Source: Actinopolymorpha alba DSM 45243 (GTDB taxonomy: Bacteria; Actinomycetota; Actinomycetes; Propionibacteriales; Actinopolymorphaceae). Taken from it: a stretch of 64,000 nucleotides of DNA. The position numbers and the translations under genes are program-made. The DNA lies in contig NZ_KB892740.1 in NCBI RefSeq assembly GCF_000373925.1, positions 1 to 64,000 of the forward strand, read 5' to 3'. The notes beneath the pieces are model-generated. The model searched no databases. It was given only the letters and a program-made list of their open reading frames with translations, and was not told the origin of the DNA. Of this stretch, positions 39,589 to 47,550 are shown piece by piece; within the stretch, counting starts at the first letter, position 1; every line of letters starts with the position of its first letter.

Positions 39589-40731
39589 TCAGCGAATGAG
39601 CTCTCCCAACTGGAGAACGCCGGTCGGCGCGTCCAGGTCGGGTGGGAGGTAGACGCGCTGGACGGCGACCACGATGGCTTCGGCGACGACGTCCCGGAAC
39701 CCTGGATCGGCGAGCCGGACGGCGTCTCCGGAGTTCGTGACGTAGCCGAGCTCGACCCGGACCGCCGGCATCTTCGTGTAGCGCAGCAGGTCCCAGGTCT
39801 TGGCATGCGAATGGCAGTCGCGCAGGTCGGTCCGGGCGACGATCTCGCGCTGGACCAGCCCCGCGAAACGCTCACCCAGGGTTGAGCGCATGTCGTCGCT
39901 ACCCTGCGTGCCGTAGTAGTACGTCGCGACACCGCTGGCCTGTGGGTTCAAGTGCTCGTCGACGTGCACCGAAACGACGAGGTCGGCGTTGGTCTCGTTG
40001 GCGAACTCCGCGCGGCTGGCCTCGTCGGGGCTGTTTTCGCGGCCCCGAGTGAGGAAGACCCGCACGCCCGTCGCCGCCAGCCGGCCCTCGATCCGCGACG
40101 CGAGATCGAAGGCGATCTCAGACTCGACGAGGCCGTGGGACGAGCAACCGTGGTCCACCCCGCCGTGCCCAGGGTCGATCACGACGATCTTGCCGGGGAG
40201 GCCGGGGCCGGCGCGACGGATGCGCTCGGAATCCCTCAGCGCATCGGCCCGACCACCCGTCACGATCGGCGAGAGGCGGGCCAGTGCCTTGAACGTCGCC
40301 GGCCCGCAGGTGCCGTCGGCCGGGGCGCCAACGCTGCGTTGGAACTCTCTCACAGCGTGTTCGGTCGCCGGGCCATAGACACCATCGACCCGGTCGACCT
40401 CGAACCCGAGTTCGAGGAGGCGCCGCTGCAGCGTGGATACGTCATCACCGATGGTGAGGTGGCCGGCGACGTAGGAGAGCAGCCGGTCGCCAAGGCGCCA
40501 GCGTGCCTCGTCGAGCACGCGGTAGGTCTCGGCGTCGACGACGCCGTGCGCGGTCAGCCCGCGCTCCTGCTGGAAGTGACGAACCGCCTGGTCGACCGCC
40601 TGGTCGAAGACGGCGTCCAGAGGATCGACCTGACTCGCGACCGCGGGCAGCAAACCGAGTTGGACGAGCTTCGTGCGGATCTCGGCAACCGCGGGACCGT
40701 GGTCGCCCAGTCCGTATCGGTGCTCGGCCAT
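39589..40731 (-). CDS. cwlM: N-acetylmuramoyl-L-alanine amidase-like CwlM
   Basis: A 380-residue protein without a signal peptide. Two peptidoglycan-binding-type domains (about 8-75 and 90-155, with VRHFQQERGL and VREFQRSVGAPADG) precede an Amidase_3 domain with VIDPGHGGVDHG, SEIAFDLASRIEG, SVHVDEHLNP and RVELGYVTN. In mycobacteria CwlM is not an active amidase but a cytoplasmic regulator of MurA and partner of FhaA/MurJ, phosphorylated by PknB. The zinc ligands (His, Glu, His) appear present here, so activity is possible. Neighbours trx genes, sigM and murJ match the actinobacterial order. Confidence 0.9.
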   Translation of the reverse strand: MAEHRYGLGDHGPAVAEIRTKLVQLGLLPAVASQVDPLDAVFDQAVDQAVRHFQQERGLTAHGVVDAETYRVLDEARWRLGDRLLSYVAGHLTIGDDVSTLQRRLLELGFEVDRVDGVYGPATEHAVREFQRSVGAPADGTCGPATFKALARLSPIVTGGRADALRDSERIRRAGPGLPGKIVVIDPGHGGVDHGCSSHGLVESEIAFDLASRIEGRLAATGVRVFLTRGRENSPDEASRAEFANETNADLVVSVHVDEHLNPQASGVATYYYGTQGSDDMRSTLGERFAGLVQREIVARTDLRDCHSHAKTWDLLRYTKMPAVRVELGYVTNSGDAVRLADPGFRDVVAEAIVVAVQRVYLPPDLDAPTGVLQLGELIR

Positions 40732-41004
40732 GAGCGCCTCCGACGTCAGTGTGCGTGAGCTCTCTGGCGGACCCAGATCGCGCCTGCCGCCATGCTATCC
40801 ATGCCGGCTGGAGGCCAGCCGCTGGCGGGCGCGAACATCCCACCAGATGCTGAACGAATCCTGGACCAGCGACGACGAGGGCCCCGGACGAAGGAGGATC
40901 ACCCAAAGGTCCCACCGTGGTTCGCACGGACGAGACCGGGTGACTCCCTCGCCGGGGCCCCTCGATCAGACGTCGCAGATCAGCTGGGTCCGACCGCGCC
41001 GGAG

Positions 41005-41334
41005 TCAGGCCGGGACCAACGCTGCGATCTCGGCCTTGATCGCCGCCTTCGGCCGGGCGCCGACCAGCGACTTCACGACCTCGCCGCCCACATAGACGTT
41101 GATCGTCGGAATGCCGGTGACGCGGTACTGCAGCGGGGTCTGCGGGTTTTCGTCCACGTTCAGCTTGACGAAGGTGATCTGGTCGGCGTACTCGACGGCA
41201 AGCTCCTCGAGCACCGGAGCGACCTGGCGGCACGGGCCGCACCACTCCGCCCAGAAGTCGACCACCACTGGCTTGTCGCTCTGCAGGACCTTCGCCGTGA
41301 ACTCGGCGTCGGTCACAGGCTGGATTGCGCCCAC
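41005..41334 (-). CDS. trxA: Thioredoxin
   Basis: A 109-residue protein with [20 protein letters not shown], the WCGPC active site, and the cis-Pro in [16 protein letters not shown] 41334 has AGGAG about eight bases before; upstream codons are not thioredoxin-like. It reduces protein disulfides and is recycled by the reductase encoded 27 bases upstream in the same transcript. The 273 bases downstream, before cwlM, hold only a weak GC-rich inverted repeat. Confidence 0.95.
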   Translation of the reverse strand: MGAIQPVTDAEFTAKVLQSDKPVVVDFWAEWCGPCRQVAPVLEELAVEYADQITFVKLNVDENPQTPLQYRVTGIPTINVYVGGEVVKSLVGARPKAAIKAEIAALVPA

Positions 41335-41361
41335 GGACTTTCTCCTCTCCAATGTGGGACG

Positions 41362-42333
41362 TCAGGATTGAACGATCTGGGCGGTGGTCACCGCCGGAAC
41401 GTCCTCCAGGGCCGCGAGGTACCGCTCCGCGTCCAGCGCGGCGGCGCAGCCGGTGCCGGCCGCCGTGATCGCCTGGCGGTACGTGCTGTCCACGAGGTCG
41501 CCGGCCGCGAACACGCCGGGCAGGTTCGTGCGCGTCGACGGCTGGTCGACCAGGACATAGCCGGCCTCGTCGACGTCGACCTGACCGCGGACGAGCACGC
41601 TGCGCGGATCGTGACCGATCGCCTCGAAGAACCCGGTGACGGGAAGGACGGACTCCTCGCCGGTCTCGACGTTCCTGAGCTTCAGGCCTTCGACCTTGTC
41701 TGTGCCCAGGACCTCGGTGACGGTGGAGTCCCAGACGAACCGGATCTTGTCGTTGGCGAACGCGCGGTCCTGCATGATCTTGCTGGCCCGCAGCTTGTCG
41801 CGCCGGTGGATCAGGGTGACCGATCGGGCGAACTTCGTGAGGAACGTCGCTTCCTCCACGGCCGAGTCGCCTCCGCCCACCACGGCGATGTCCTGGTCGC
41901 GGAAGAAGAAGCCGTCGCAGGTGGCGCACCACGAGACACCGTGCCCGGAAAGCTTGTCTTCGCCGGGGATGCCGAGCTTGCGGTAGCTGGAGCCCATCGC
42001 CAGGATGATTGCCCGCGCCCGGTGCTCGGTGCCAGCGGAGTCGCGGACGACCTTGATGTCACCGGTCAGGTCCACGCTCACGATGTCGTCGGGCACCAGG
42101 GTGGCGTCGAAACGTTCCGCCTGCTTGCGGAACGCGTCCATGAGGTCTGGGCCCATGATGGCGTCGGGAAAGCCGGGGTAGTTTTCGACCTCCGTGGTGT
42201 TCATGAGTGCCCCGCCGGCTTCGACCGAACCCTCGAAGACAAGGGGATACAACCGCGCTCGCGCCGCGTACAACGCGGCCGTGTAGCCAGCTGGGCCGGA
42301 TCCGATGACAATCACATTGCGGACGTCGGACAC
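41362..42333 (-). CDS. trxB: Thioredoxin reductase
   Basis: A 323-residue FAD/NADPH enzyme. GTG 42333 has GAGGAG at six bases. [17 protein letters not shown] binds [14 protein letters not shown] carries the redox [17 protein letters not shown] binds NADPH, and [21 protein letters not shown] is the second FAD motif. It passes electrons from NADPH to thioredoxin encoded just downstream. A SigR-type promoter lies about 45 bases upstream, suggesting disulfide-stress control. Confidence 0.96.
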   Translation of the reverse strand: MSDVRNVIVIGSGPAGYTAALYAARARLYPLVFEGSVEAGGALMNTTEVENYPGFPDAIMGPDLMDAFRKQAERFDATLVPDDIVSVDLTGDIKVVRDSAGTEHRARAIILAMGSSYRKLGIPGEDKLSGHGVSWCATCDGFFFRDQDIAVVGGGDSAVEEATFLTKFARSVTLIHRRDKLRASKIMQDRAFANDKIRFVWDSTVTEVLGTDKVEGLKLRNVETGEESVLPVTGFFEAIGHDPRSVLVRGQVDVDEAGYVLVDQPSTRTNLPGVFAAGDLVDSTYRQAITAAGTGCAAALDAERYLAALEDVPAVTTAQIVQS

Positions 42334-42377
42334 GGACGCTCCTCGCTCTTTGGGGCCGGTGATGATGCCACTGGGGT

Positions 42378-42403
42378 AACCGATCCTAGGTGCCCCGCAT
42401 TCC
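42378..42403 (-). promoter_or_regulatory. SigR/SigH-type promoter of trxBA
   Basis: Minus-strand GGAAT (42403-42399), 18 bases, then GTT (42380-42378): the GGAAT-N18-GTT pattern of ECF sigma SigR (mycobacterial SigH). trxBA is a classical SigR target in Streptomyces. The predicted start lies about 35-40 bases before the trxB GTG. Confidence 0.7.
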
Positions 42404-42452
42404 ACCCTCACCCGAGCGGGCCGATCGTGGGTGTCGACGCCTGTGTCGTCGA

Positions 42453-43274
42453 TCAGCGGACCGTGATGGTGCCGCTGTGCAGAATCTGTGGGTTTGGGCC
42501 CGGGCAGCCAGCGATGGCGTAGGCCCGTACGGCACTCGGGCCCTTGCCGGCGGCGATCACCAGCATCACCTGCCGGCCGTCGAACTTCGCCGGCATCGCG
42601 TCGAGGCTCGCGCTCACACCGGCCTCGCGAAGGACGTCCGCGATGCAGCGCGCAGGCGGCATCGACACCCCTTGGCCACCGGGGGGTTGGAAGCTCTTGC
42701 CCGAAGCGGTGGGACCGGCGGAGGGCGAGCCTTGCTGGACGAGCTGGCCCACCTGGTCAGAGAAGCCGGCCGCGCTCAGCTGCGGAGCTTGGGAGCTGGC
42801 CTTGAGCTCAAAGGACGTCGGACCGCTGGAGCGCGGCGTGACCGTCGATGTGCTGTGGGTCGGCTCCGCCACAGGTGTGGTGCCGCCGGCTCGGAGCATC
42901 GAGATGGCGACCCCGCCCCCGACCGCGAGAACCGCGACGCTGGCCGCCGCGACCAGGGCCCGGGTGAACCGCCCTGTCGTACGACGACGGTGCCGGGCCG
43001 CGCTGAGCGACGCGACACCGGTCTCGTCGGCGCGGGCTCGGGACTCCGCGGCGATGACAGCGTCGAGACGCTCGCCGACCGCGGTTGGCATCGTCGGTGC
43101 GTCAACGCCAGCCTGCCGGAGGAGGACCTGGAGGTCGCGTAAGGCATCCAAGGCCAGCGAGCATTCGGCGCAGCCAGCCAGATGCGCCTCGACCGCGGCA
43201 CGTGAGTGGTCGGGGAGAAGACCCTCGACATAATCAGACAGAAGATCGTTGGGGATGTGCGGGCTCGTCGTCAT
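42453..43274 (-). CDS. Anti-sigma factor of SigM
   Basis: A 273-residue protein. The N-terminus has the zinc-binding anti-sigma motif HLAGCAECS (HxxxCxxC) near residue 31, then a membrane helix at about 105-128 ([20 protein letters not shown]) and an extracytoplasmic domain of about 140 residues with [11 protein letters not shown]. Its ATG overlaps the sigM stop by four bases. It should hold SigM at the membrane until an envelope signal releases it. The release mechanism is not known from sequence. Confidence 0.9.
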   Translation of the reverse strand: MTTSPHIPNDLLSDYVEGLLPDHSRAAVEAHLAGCAECSLALDALRDLQVLLRQAGVDAPTMPTAVGERLDAVIAAESRARADETGVASLSAARHRRRTTGRFTRALVAAASVAVLAVGGGVAISMLRAGGTTPVAEPTHSTSTVTPRSSGPTSFELKASSQAPQLSAAGFSDQVGQLVQQGSPSAGPTASGKSFQPPGGQGVSMPPARCIADVLREAGVSASLDAMPAKFDGRQVMLVIAAGKGPSAVRAYAIAGCPGPNPQILHSGTITVR

Positions 43275-44023
43275 GGTGCCTCACCTCCCTGTCGATCTCG
43301 GGTCTGTCGACCCCTGCTGGTCGAAGCCGGGGAACGTGGTGGATCATGGCCGGGGTCTGCCCTCGGCACGCCTTGGACGCTCGGTGACACAGAGTGGTTC
43401 CCGCCCGAGTCGCCGTCTCCTGCCGATTTCGTGGCAGCTGACCGCAGATGGACGAGCAGCGGTGCGAGTTTTGCCCGCCCGCGCGCGCATCGGCTCTTGA
43501 TCGTTCCCGGCGCGCAGTCGAGAATCTGGGCCGCCTCCTCGACGGAGTAGCCCTCCATGTCGACGAGGACGATCGCCGCCCGCTGGTCGGCGTTCAGGGT
43601 GTCGAGTGCCGTCATGATGTCGATGCGGAGTTCCTGCGCCTCGGCGGGGTCTGGTGGCCGCACGGCGGCGAGTTCGGCCGCGCGGTCGTCCTCGGGCAGA
43701 GGCTCGGCCGCGCGGACGGTCCGGCGGCGTACCCGATCGAGGCAGGCGTTGACCACGACCCGGTGCAGCCAGGTGGTGACGGCGGACTCGCCACGGAACT
43801 GCGCGGCATTGCGGAACGCCGAGACCAACGCGTCCTGGAGGGCGTCGGCCGCCTCTTCGGGGTCGGAGAGCGTGCGCAGTGCCACGGCCCAGAGCCGGTC
43901 GCGATGGCGGCGAAAGAGCTCCGCGAACGCGTCGGGGTCACCCGCGACGTGACGAGCTATGAGGTCTTTGTCGGTCGGGGCAGAACTGCCCTCGCCAAGG
44001 CTGCTCGGCGTGCTGACTGTCAT
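43271..44023 (-). CDS. sigM: ECF RNA polymerase sigma factor SigM
   Basis: A 250-residue ECF sigma factor. Region 2 is AFAELFRRHRDRLWAVALR and DPEEAADALQDALVSAFRNA; region 4 is LNADQRAAIVLVDMEGYSVE followed by TIKSRCARGRAKLAPLL. The C-terminal tail of about 45 residues is variable. The ATG overlaps the pseudokinase stop and the stop overlaps the anti-sigma start, so all three are translationally coupled. In relatives SigM responds to envelope and oxidative stress. Target promoters are not visible here. Confidence 0.92.
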   Translation of the reverse strand: MTVSTPSSLGEGSSAPTDKDLIARHVAGDPDAFAELFRRHRDRLWAVALRTLSDPEEAADALQDALVSAFRNAAQFRGESAVTTWLHRVVVNACLDRVRRRTVRAAEPLPEDDRAAELAAVRPPDPAEAQELRIDIMTALDTLNADQRAAIVLVDMEGYSVEEAAQILDCAPGTIKSRCARGRAKLAPLLVHLRSAATKSAGDGDSGGNHSVSPSVQGVPRADPGHDPPRSPASTSRGRQTRDRQGGEAP

Positions 44024-45741
44024 CGGCGTACGACGATCTCCGCAACGCCGCCTCGGAACTCCCCGCCGTCAGGCGGAAGCTTGGTCAGCCACACCAGCAG
44101 GTAGCGGGTGCGGGAAGGCTTCTCGAGGTTGAGGGTGACCTGGGTGCCGGCGCCCTCCGACTCGGCGACCTTCTGCCAGTCGTCGGCGGCCGCGGGCGCA
44201 CTGGACGCCTCCTCAGGAGCGGCTCGCAACTCAAGGTCAGTGCCCGTGCCGACGAGCGTGAGCTCGACGCTCGAGACCTCCTGGACGCTACCGAGATCGA
44301 ACCAGATCCCGACACCGTCCTTGAGCCGGCCCAGGCGAGGGTCGCCGCGGTAGGACATTGTGCGCCAGGCGGTGCCCGGCTTGCCGTCGTAGGCGAGCTG
44401 GACCTCGTTGGGATGCTCTTCGCCGTTGCCCTCCGGCGGAGGGTCGTAGTCGCGCGCGCCCGCGATCGCCACCGGGGTGCCCCGGGCTGCCGCGCTGGAC
44501 GCGGATGGGCTGGGGGTGTTCTTCGGAGAGGTTGTCTCGGACGGCCCCCCCGAGTTGAACGCCTGGCTCATCAGCTGCCAGGCGAGCAGGCCGGCACCAG
44601 CCAGCAGAACGAGTCCGATGAACACGCCGGCGATCCGCCACCACCGGGGTGCGCTTCGCTGAGATGGGGCATACGCGGGATTCGACGGGCGGGCCGGTGC
44701 GTAGGCGGCACGGGGTCGGAACGCCGCCGTCTGTGCGTTGGCAGCGGCGGCCTGACCTGGGGCGCCCGGCCCGCTGGCCCGGGCCGCCTCCATCCGTGGA
44801 CGGGTGGGACCGGAGCCGTTGTGGTGGGAGAGACCTGGATCAACCGGCCGGCCGCCGACCTGGGTGGCTTCACCGGCGTATGCGGCGTTGGCGCGCGAGG
44901 CGGGCGCACCGAGGTCCGCGGGGCGGTTGGAGGGTGGCAGCACACCCTCGATCGGGGTGACGCCCACGACCTCGGTCAGGGCAGTCGCGATCTCGCGTGG
45001 CGTGGTGAGAGACGCGCCGTTGCGTGGCCGGTCAGAAAGGATGCGCTCGGTGATCTCGTCGAGCGATCGGGGTACACCCGCGCGGCACTGCCGGGGTGAC
45101 AGAAGAGTGCCGTCGGCCGCACGGGGTGCCGCGTCGAGGCCCGACCTCGGGCCGGTCGGCCAGCGAGCCGTGAGGGCGGCGTACAACAGGCGGCCGAGAC
45201 CGACCGCGTCGGCACGGATGGGATCACCCTCGCCCGAACCACCACTCGTCGTGAGGGCCGCCTGGGTGGCGAGCCCGACGATCTTGATCGACCCGGCATC
45301 AGTGACGACGATGCTGTCGGGGTCGAGCCGTTGGTGGGCGAGGTCCTGCTCGTGTGCCCTCGCCAGCGCCTCGGCGACCTCGCGCACGACCAGACCAGCC
45401 TGCTGCGGTGGGAGAGGTCCGTCGGCCAGCACCGTGCCGAGGCTGCGACCTGGCACCCACTCGCGTACGACATAGGCGACGCCGTCATCACGCATCGCGT
45501 CGAGCACACGGATGAAGCGCACATCGGCAGCGGTGGCCGCACGCCGCGATGCCTCCAGCAAACCTTCGGACCGGGGGTCGTCGGCGGCGAGGACATGCAC
45601 GACCACAGAACGTGAGAGCACCTCGTCGACCGCGCGCCAGGTCTGTGCCACTCCGCCGTCGCCGGGGGTCTCCGCGAGGAGCTCCGCGACCCGGTAACGG
45701 CCGGCGAGCGTCACGCCTGGGTCGACATCAGTGGGATGCAC
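44020..45741 (-). CDS. Membrane pseudokinase with C-terminal discoidin-like domain (MviN-associated)
   Basis: A 573-residue protein. A kinase-like domain (about 10-260) has GRYRVAELL but the catalytic loop reads HQRLDPDSIV instead of HRDxKxxN and the DFG site reads KIVGLAT, so it should lack phosphotransfer. Pro/Ala/Arg-rich linker, one membrane helix (about 365-390, IAGVFIGLVLLAGAGLLAWQ), then an outer domain with AYDGKPGTAWRTMSY, resembling F5/8-type sugar-binding folds. In mycobacteria this module is fused to MurJ (MviN) and recruits FhaA. Here it is separate but next to murJ. GTG has AGGAGGG upstream. Confidence 0.85.
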   Translation of the reverse strand: MHPTDVDPGVTLAGRYRVAELLAETPGDGGVAQTWRAVDEVLSRSVVVHVLAADDPRSEGLLEASRRAATAADVRFIRVLDAMRDDGVAYVVREWVPGRSLGTVLADGPLPPQQAGLVVREVAEALARAHEQDLAHQRLDPDSIVVTDAGSIKIVGLATQAALTTSGGSGEGDPIRADAVGLGRLLYAALTARWPTGPRSGLDAAPRAADGTLLSPRQCRAGVPRSLDEITERILSDRPRNGASLTTPREIATALTEVVGVTPIEGVLPPSNRPADLGAPASRANAAYAGEATQVGGRPVDPGLSHHNGSGPTRPRMEAARASGPGAPGQAAAANAQTAAFRPRAAYAPARPSNPAYAPSQRSAPRWWRIAGVFIGLVLLAGAGLLAWQLMSQAFNSGGPSETTSPKNTPSPSASSAAARGTPVAIAGARDYDPPPEGNGEEHPNEVQLAYDGKPGTAWRTMSYRGDPRLGRLKDGVGIWFDLGSVQEVSSVELTLVGTGTDLELRAAPEEASSAPAAADDWQKVAESEGAGTQVTLNLEKPSRTRYLLVWLTKLPPDGGEFRGGVAEIVVRR

Positions 45742-45861
45742 GGCCCTCCTGCTCGCCGAGGGACGGTGGCCGTCCCGTGGTGGTTGGCTTGCTGCTACAT
45801 GCTAATGCCCGGCGGCCGACGTTGCTGGGAGCGGCGACTAGCATCCCGGCATCCGTCCGGT

Positions 45862-47550
45862 TTACGAGGCCGCCCGTCCAAGGCGGGCACGTAGAAGCCC
45901 GAGGAGTTCGGTGACCTCCCGCACCCGGAACCACCGGGCCAGCAGAAGGTACCCCCCGGCGAGGACAACCCCGCCGGCGGCCACCGCCGTCACCGCCACC
46001 ACCAGACCGGAACCCAAGCCCCCCGTGACCAGTCGGGCCGTACCGAACGCCGCCAAGCCCGCGAGCAAGGCGGCCGCACCCGCACGAATGTACGTGCTCG
46101 CGATCCGGCGCCCGTCGGCGCCACCGATCCGGCGGCGCAGAACGTGGAGGCTGACCACGAAACCGATCCAGTAGCTGACGCTGTAGGCCGCCGCGATTCC
46201 GACCGTCTTCCACTGCACCGGCAGGATCTGATCGGCGATGACGGCGCAGACGATGCTGGCCACCACCACGACGAGCTGGATGAAGACGGGCGTCCGGGTG
46301 TCCTCGTAGGCGTAGAAGCCGCGCAACACGATGTGGTGGCTGGAGAAGCCGATCAGGCCGAGCGCGAACCCCATCAACACGTACCCCATGAACTGCGCGC
46401 TCTGGAAGCCCACCTGACCGTGCATGAAGAGCGCGACCGTCATGTCGGGGCCGAGCGCGAGGAACGCGGCGGCAGCCGGGATCATCGCGACCGCGGTCAA
46501 CCGGAGCCCTTCGGACAGGCTGGCACGGACGTCGGCGTGCCTGCCCTCCGCGGCGAACCCACTCATCCGTGGGAGCAGGGCGGCCACGATGGAGACGGTG
46601 ATGACCGCATGCGGGAGGATGAAGATGTTGTAGGCGTTGAGGTACGGCGTCAGACCATAACCGCGATCATCACCGAACGTCCCGAGCGCCTCGGCTCCCG
46701 CACCGGTGGTGAGTCGACTCGCGACGAGAAACCACACCTGGTTGACCAGGACGTACCCGATCGTCCACAGCGCCAGCTTGCCCGACTTGCCGACGCCGCC
46801 CCCGCGGAAGTCCCAGCGTGGGCGGAGCCGGAACCCTGCCCGGCGAAGCACAGGCAGGAGGCAGAGCGCCTGGACGGCGATCCCCGCGGTCGAGCCGAGG
46901 CCCAGGAGCGCGATCTCGCCACCCGTGATGTTCGCGGGGGAGTCCGCGTCCGACACGACGATGAACGCCACGAAGACGGCGATCGCGATGAGGTTGTTGA
47001 GGATCGGCGCCCACATCATCGGACCGAAACGCCCGCGGGCGTTGAGGATCTGGCCGACGATGAGGTAGAGACCGTAGAAGAAGATCTGCGGCAGGCAGTA
47101 CCACGCGAACGCCACCGCGAGGGCGAAGTACGGCTCGTTCGCAGACGTCAGCAGCGTGTCGCTCGCGTACGCGCCAATCAGAAGCGGCGCACACACGACG
47201 GCGACCGCACTCATGATCGCGAGCACCAGCGCGGTCAGCGTGAGCAGCCGTTGCCCGAACGCCTCCCCGCCGTCCGGGTCGTTCTTCATCGCCCGGACAA
47301 GCTGCGGGACGAAGACTGCGTTCAGGGCGCCGCCGGCGATCAGGATGTAGAGCGAGTTCGGGATCGTGTTGGCGAGGTTGAACGTGTCGGCGAACAACGC
47401 CATCCCGAGCGCCCAGGCGAGGACCAGGGTGCGGGCGAAGCCGGTGACCCGGGACACGATCGTGCCGAGGGCCATGACAACGCTGGCCCGCAGCAGGCTG
47501 GAGTCGCGACTCGACGTACTCTGCGGCGCCGCGGCCGTCTCGCCGCTCAC
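45862..47550 (-). CDS. murJ: Lipid II flippase MurJ (MviN)
   Basis: A 562-residue protein with about 14 membrane helices. VMALGTIVSRVTGFARTLV opens the MVF fold; LANTIPNSLYILIAGGALNA and FVPQLVRAM are conserved; later loops include YGLTPYLNAYNIFILPHAVI. It moves lipid II across the membrane for peptidoglycan synthesis. It is not fused to the pseudokinase domain, which is encoded 120 bases downstream. GTG overlaps the stop of the DUF6049 gene by four bases (GTGA). Confidence 0.95.
   Translation of the reverse strand: MSGETAAAPQSTSSRDSSLLRASVVMALGTIVSRVTGFARTLVLAWALGMALFADTFNLANTIPNSLYILIAGGALNAVFVPQLVRAMKNDPDGGEAFGQRLLTLTALVLAIMSAVAVVCAPLLIGAYASDTLLTSANEPYFALAVAFAWYCLPQIFFYGLYLIVGQILNARGRFGPMMWAPILNNLIAIAVFVAFIVVSDADSPANITGGEIALLGLGSTAGIAVQALCLLPVLRRAGFRLRPRWDFRGGGVGKSGKLALWTIGYVLVNQVWFLVASRLTTGAGAEALGTFGDDRGYGLTPYLNAYNIFILPHAVITVSIVAALLPRMSGFAAEGRHADVRASLSEGLRLTAVAMIPAAAAFLALGPDMTVALFMHGQVGFQSAQFMGYVLMGFALGLIGFSSHHIVLRGFYAYEDTRTPVFIQLVVVVASIVCAVIADQILPVQWKTVGIAAAYSVSYWIGFVVSLHVLRRRIGGADGRRIASTYIRAGAAALLAGLAAFGTARLVTGGLGSGLVVAVTAVAAGGVVLAGGYLLLARWFRVREVTELLGLLRARLGRAAS

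Noticed and set aside
40876-40964. GC-rich inverted repeat between thioredoxin and cwlM as a terminator
   Set aside because: Arms of 12 bases with a bulge are separated by about 64 bases and there is no T-run; too weak to annotate.
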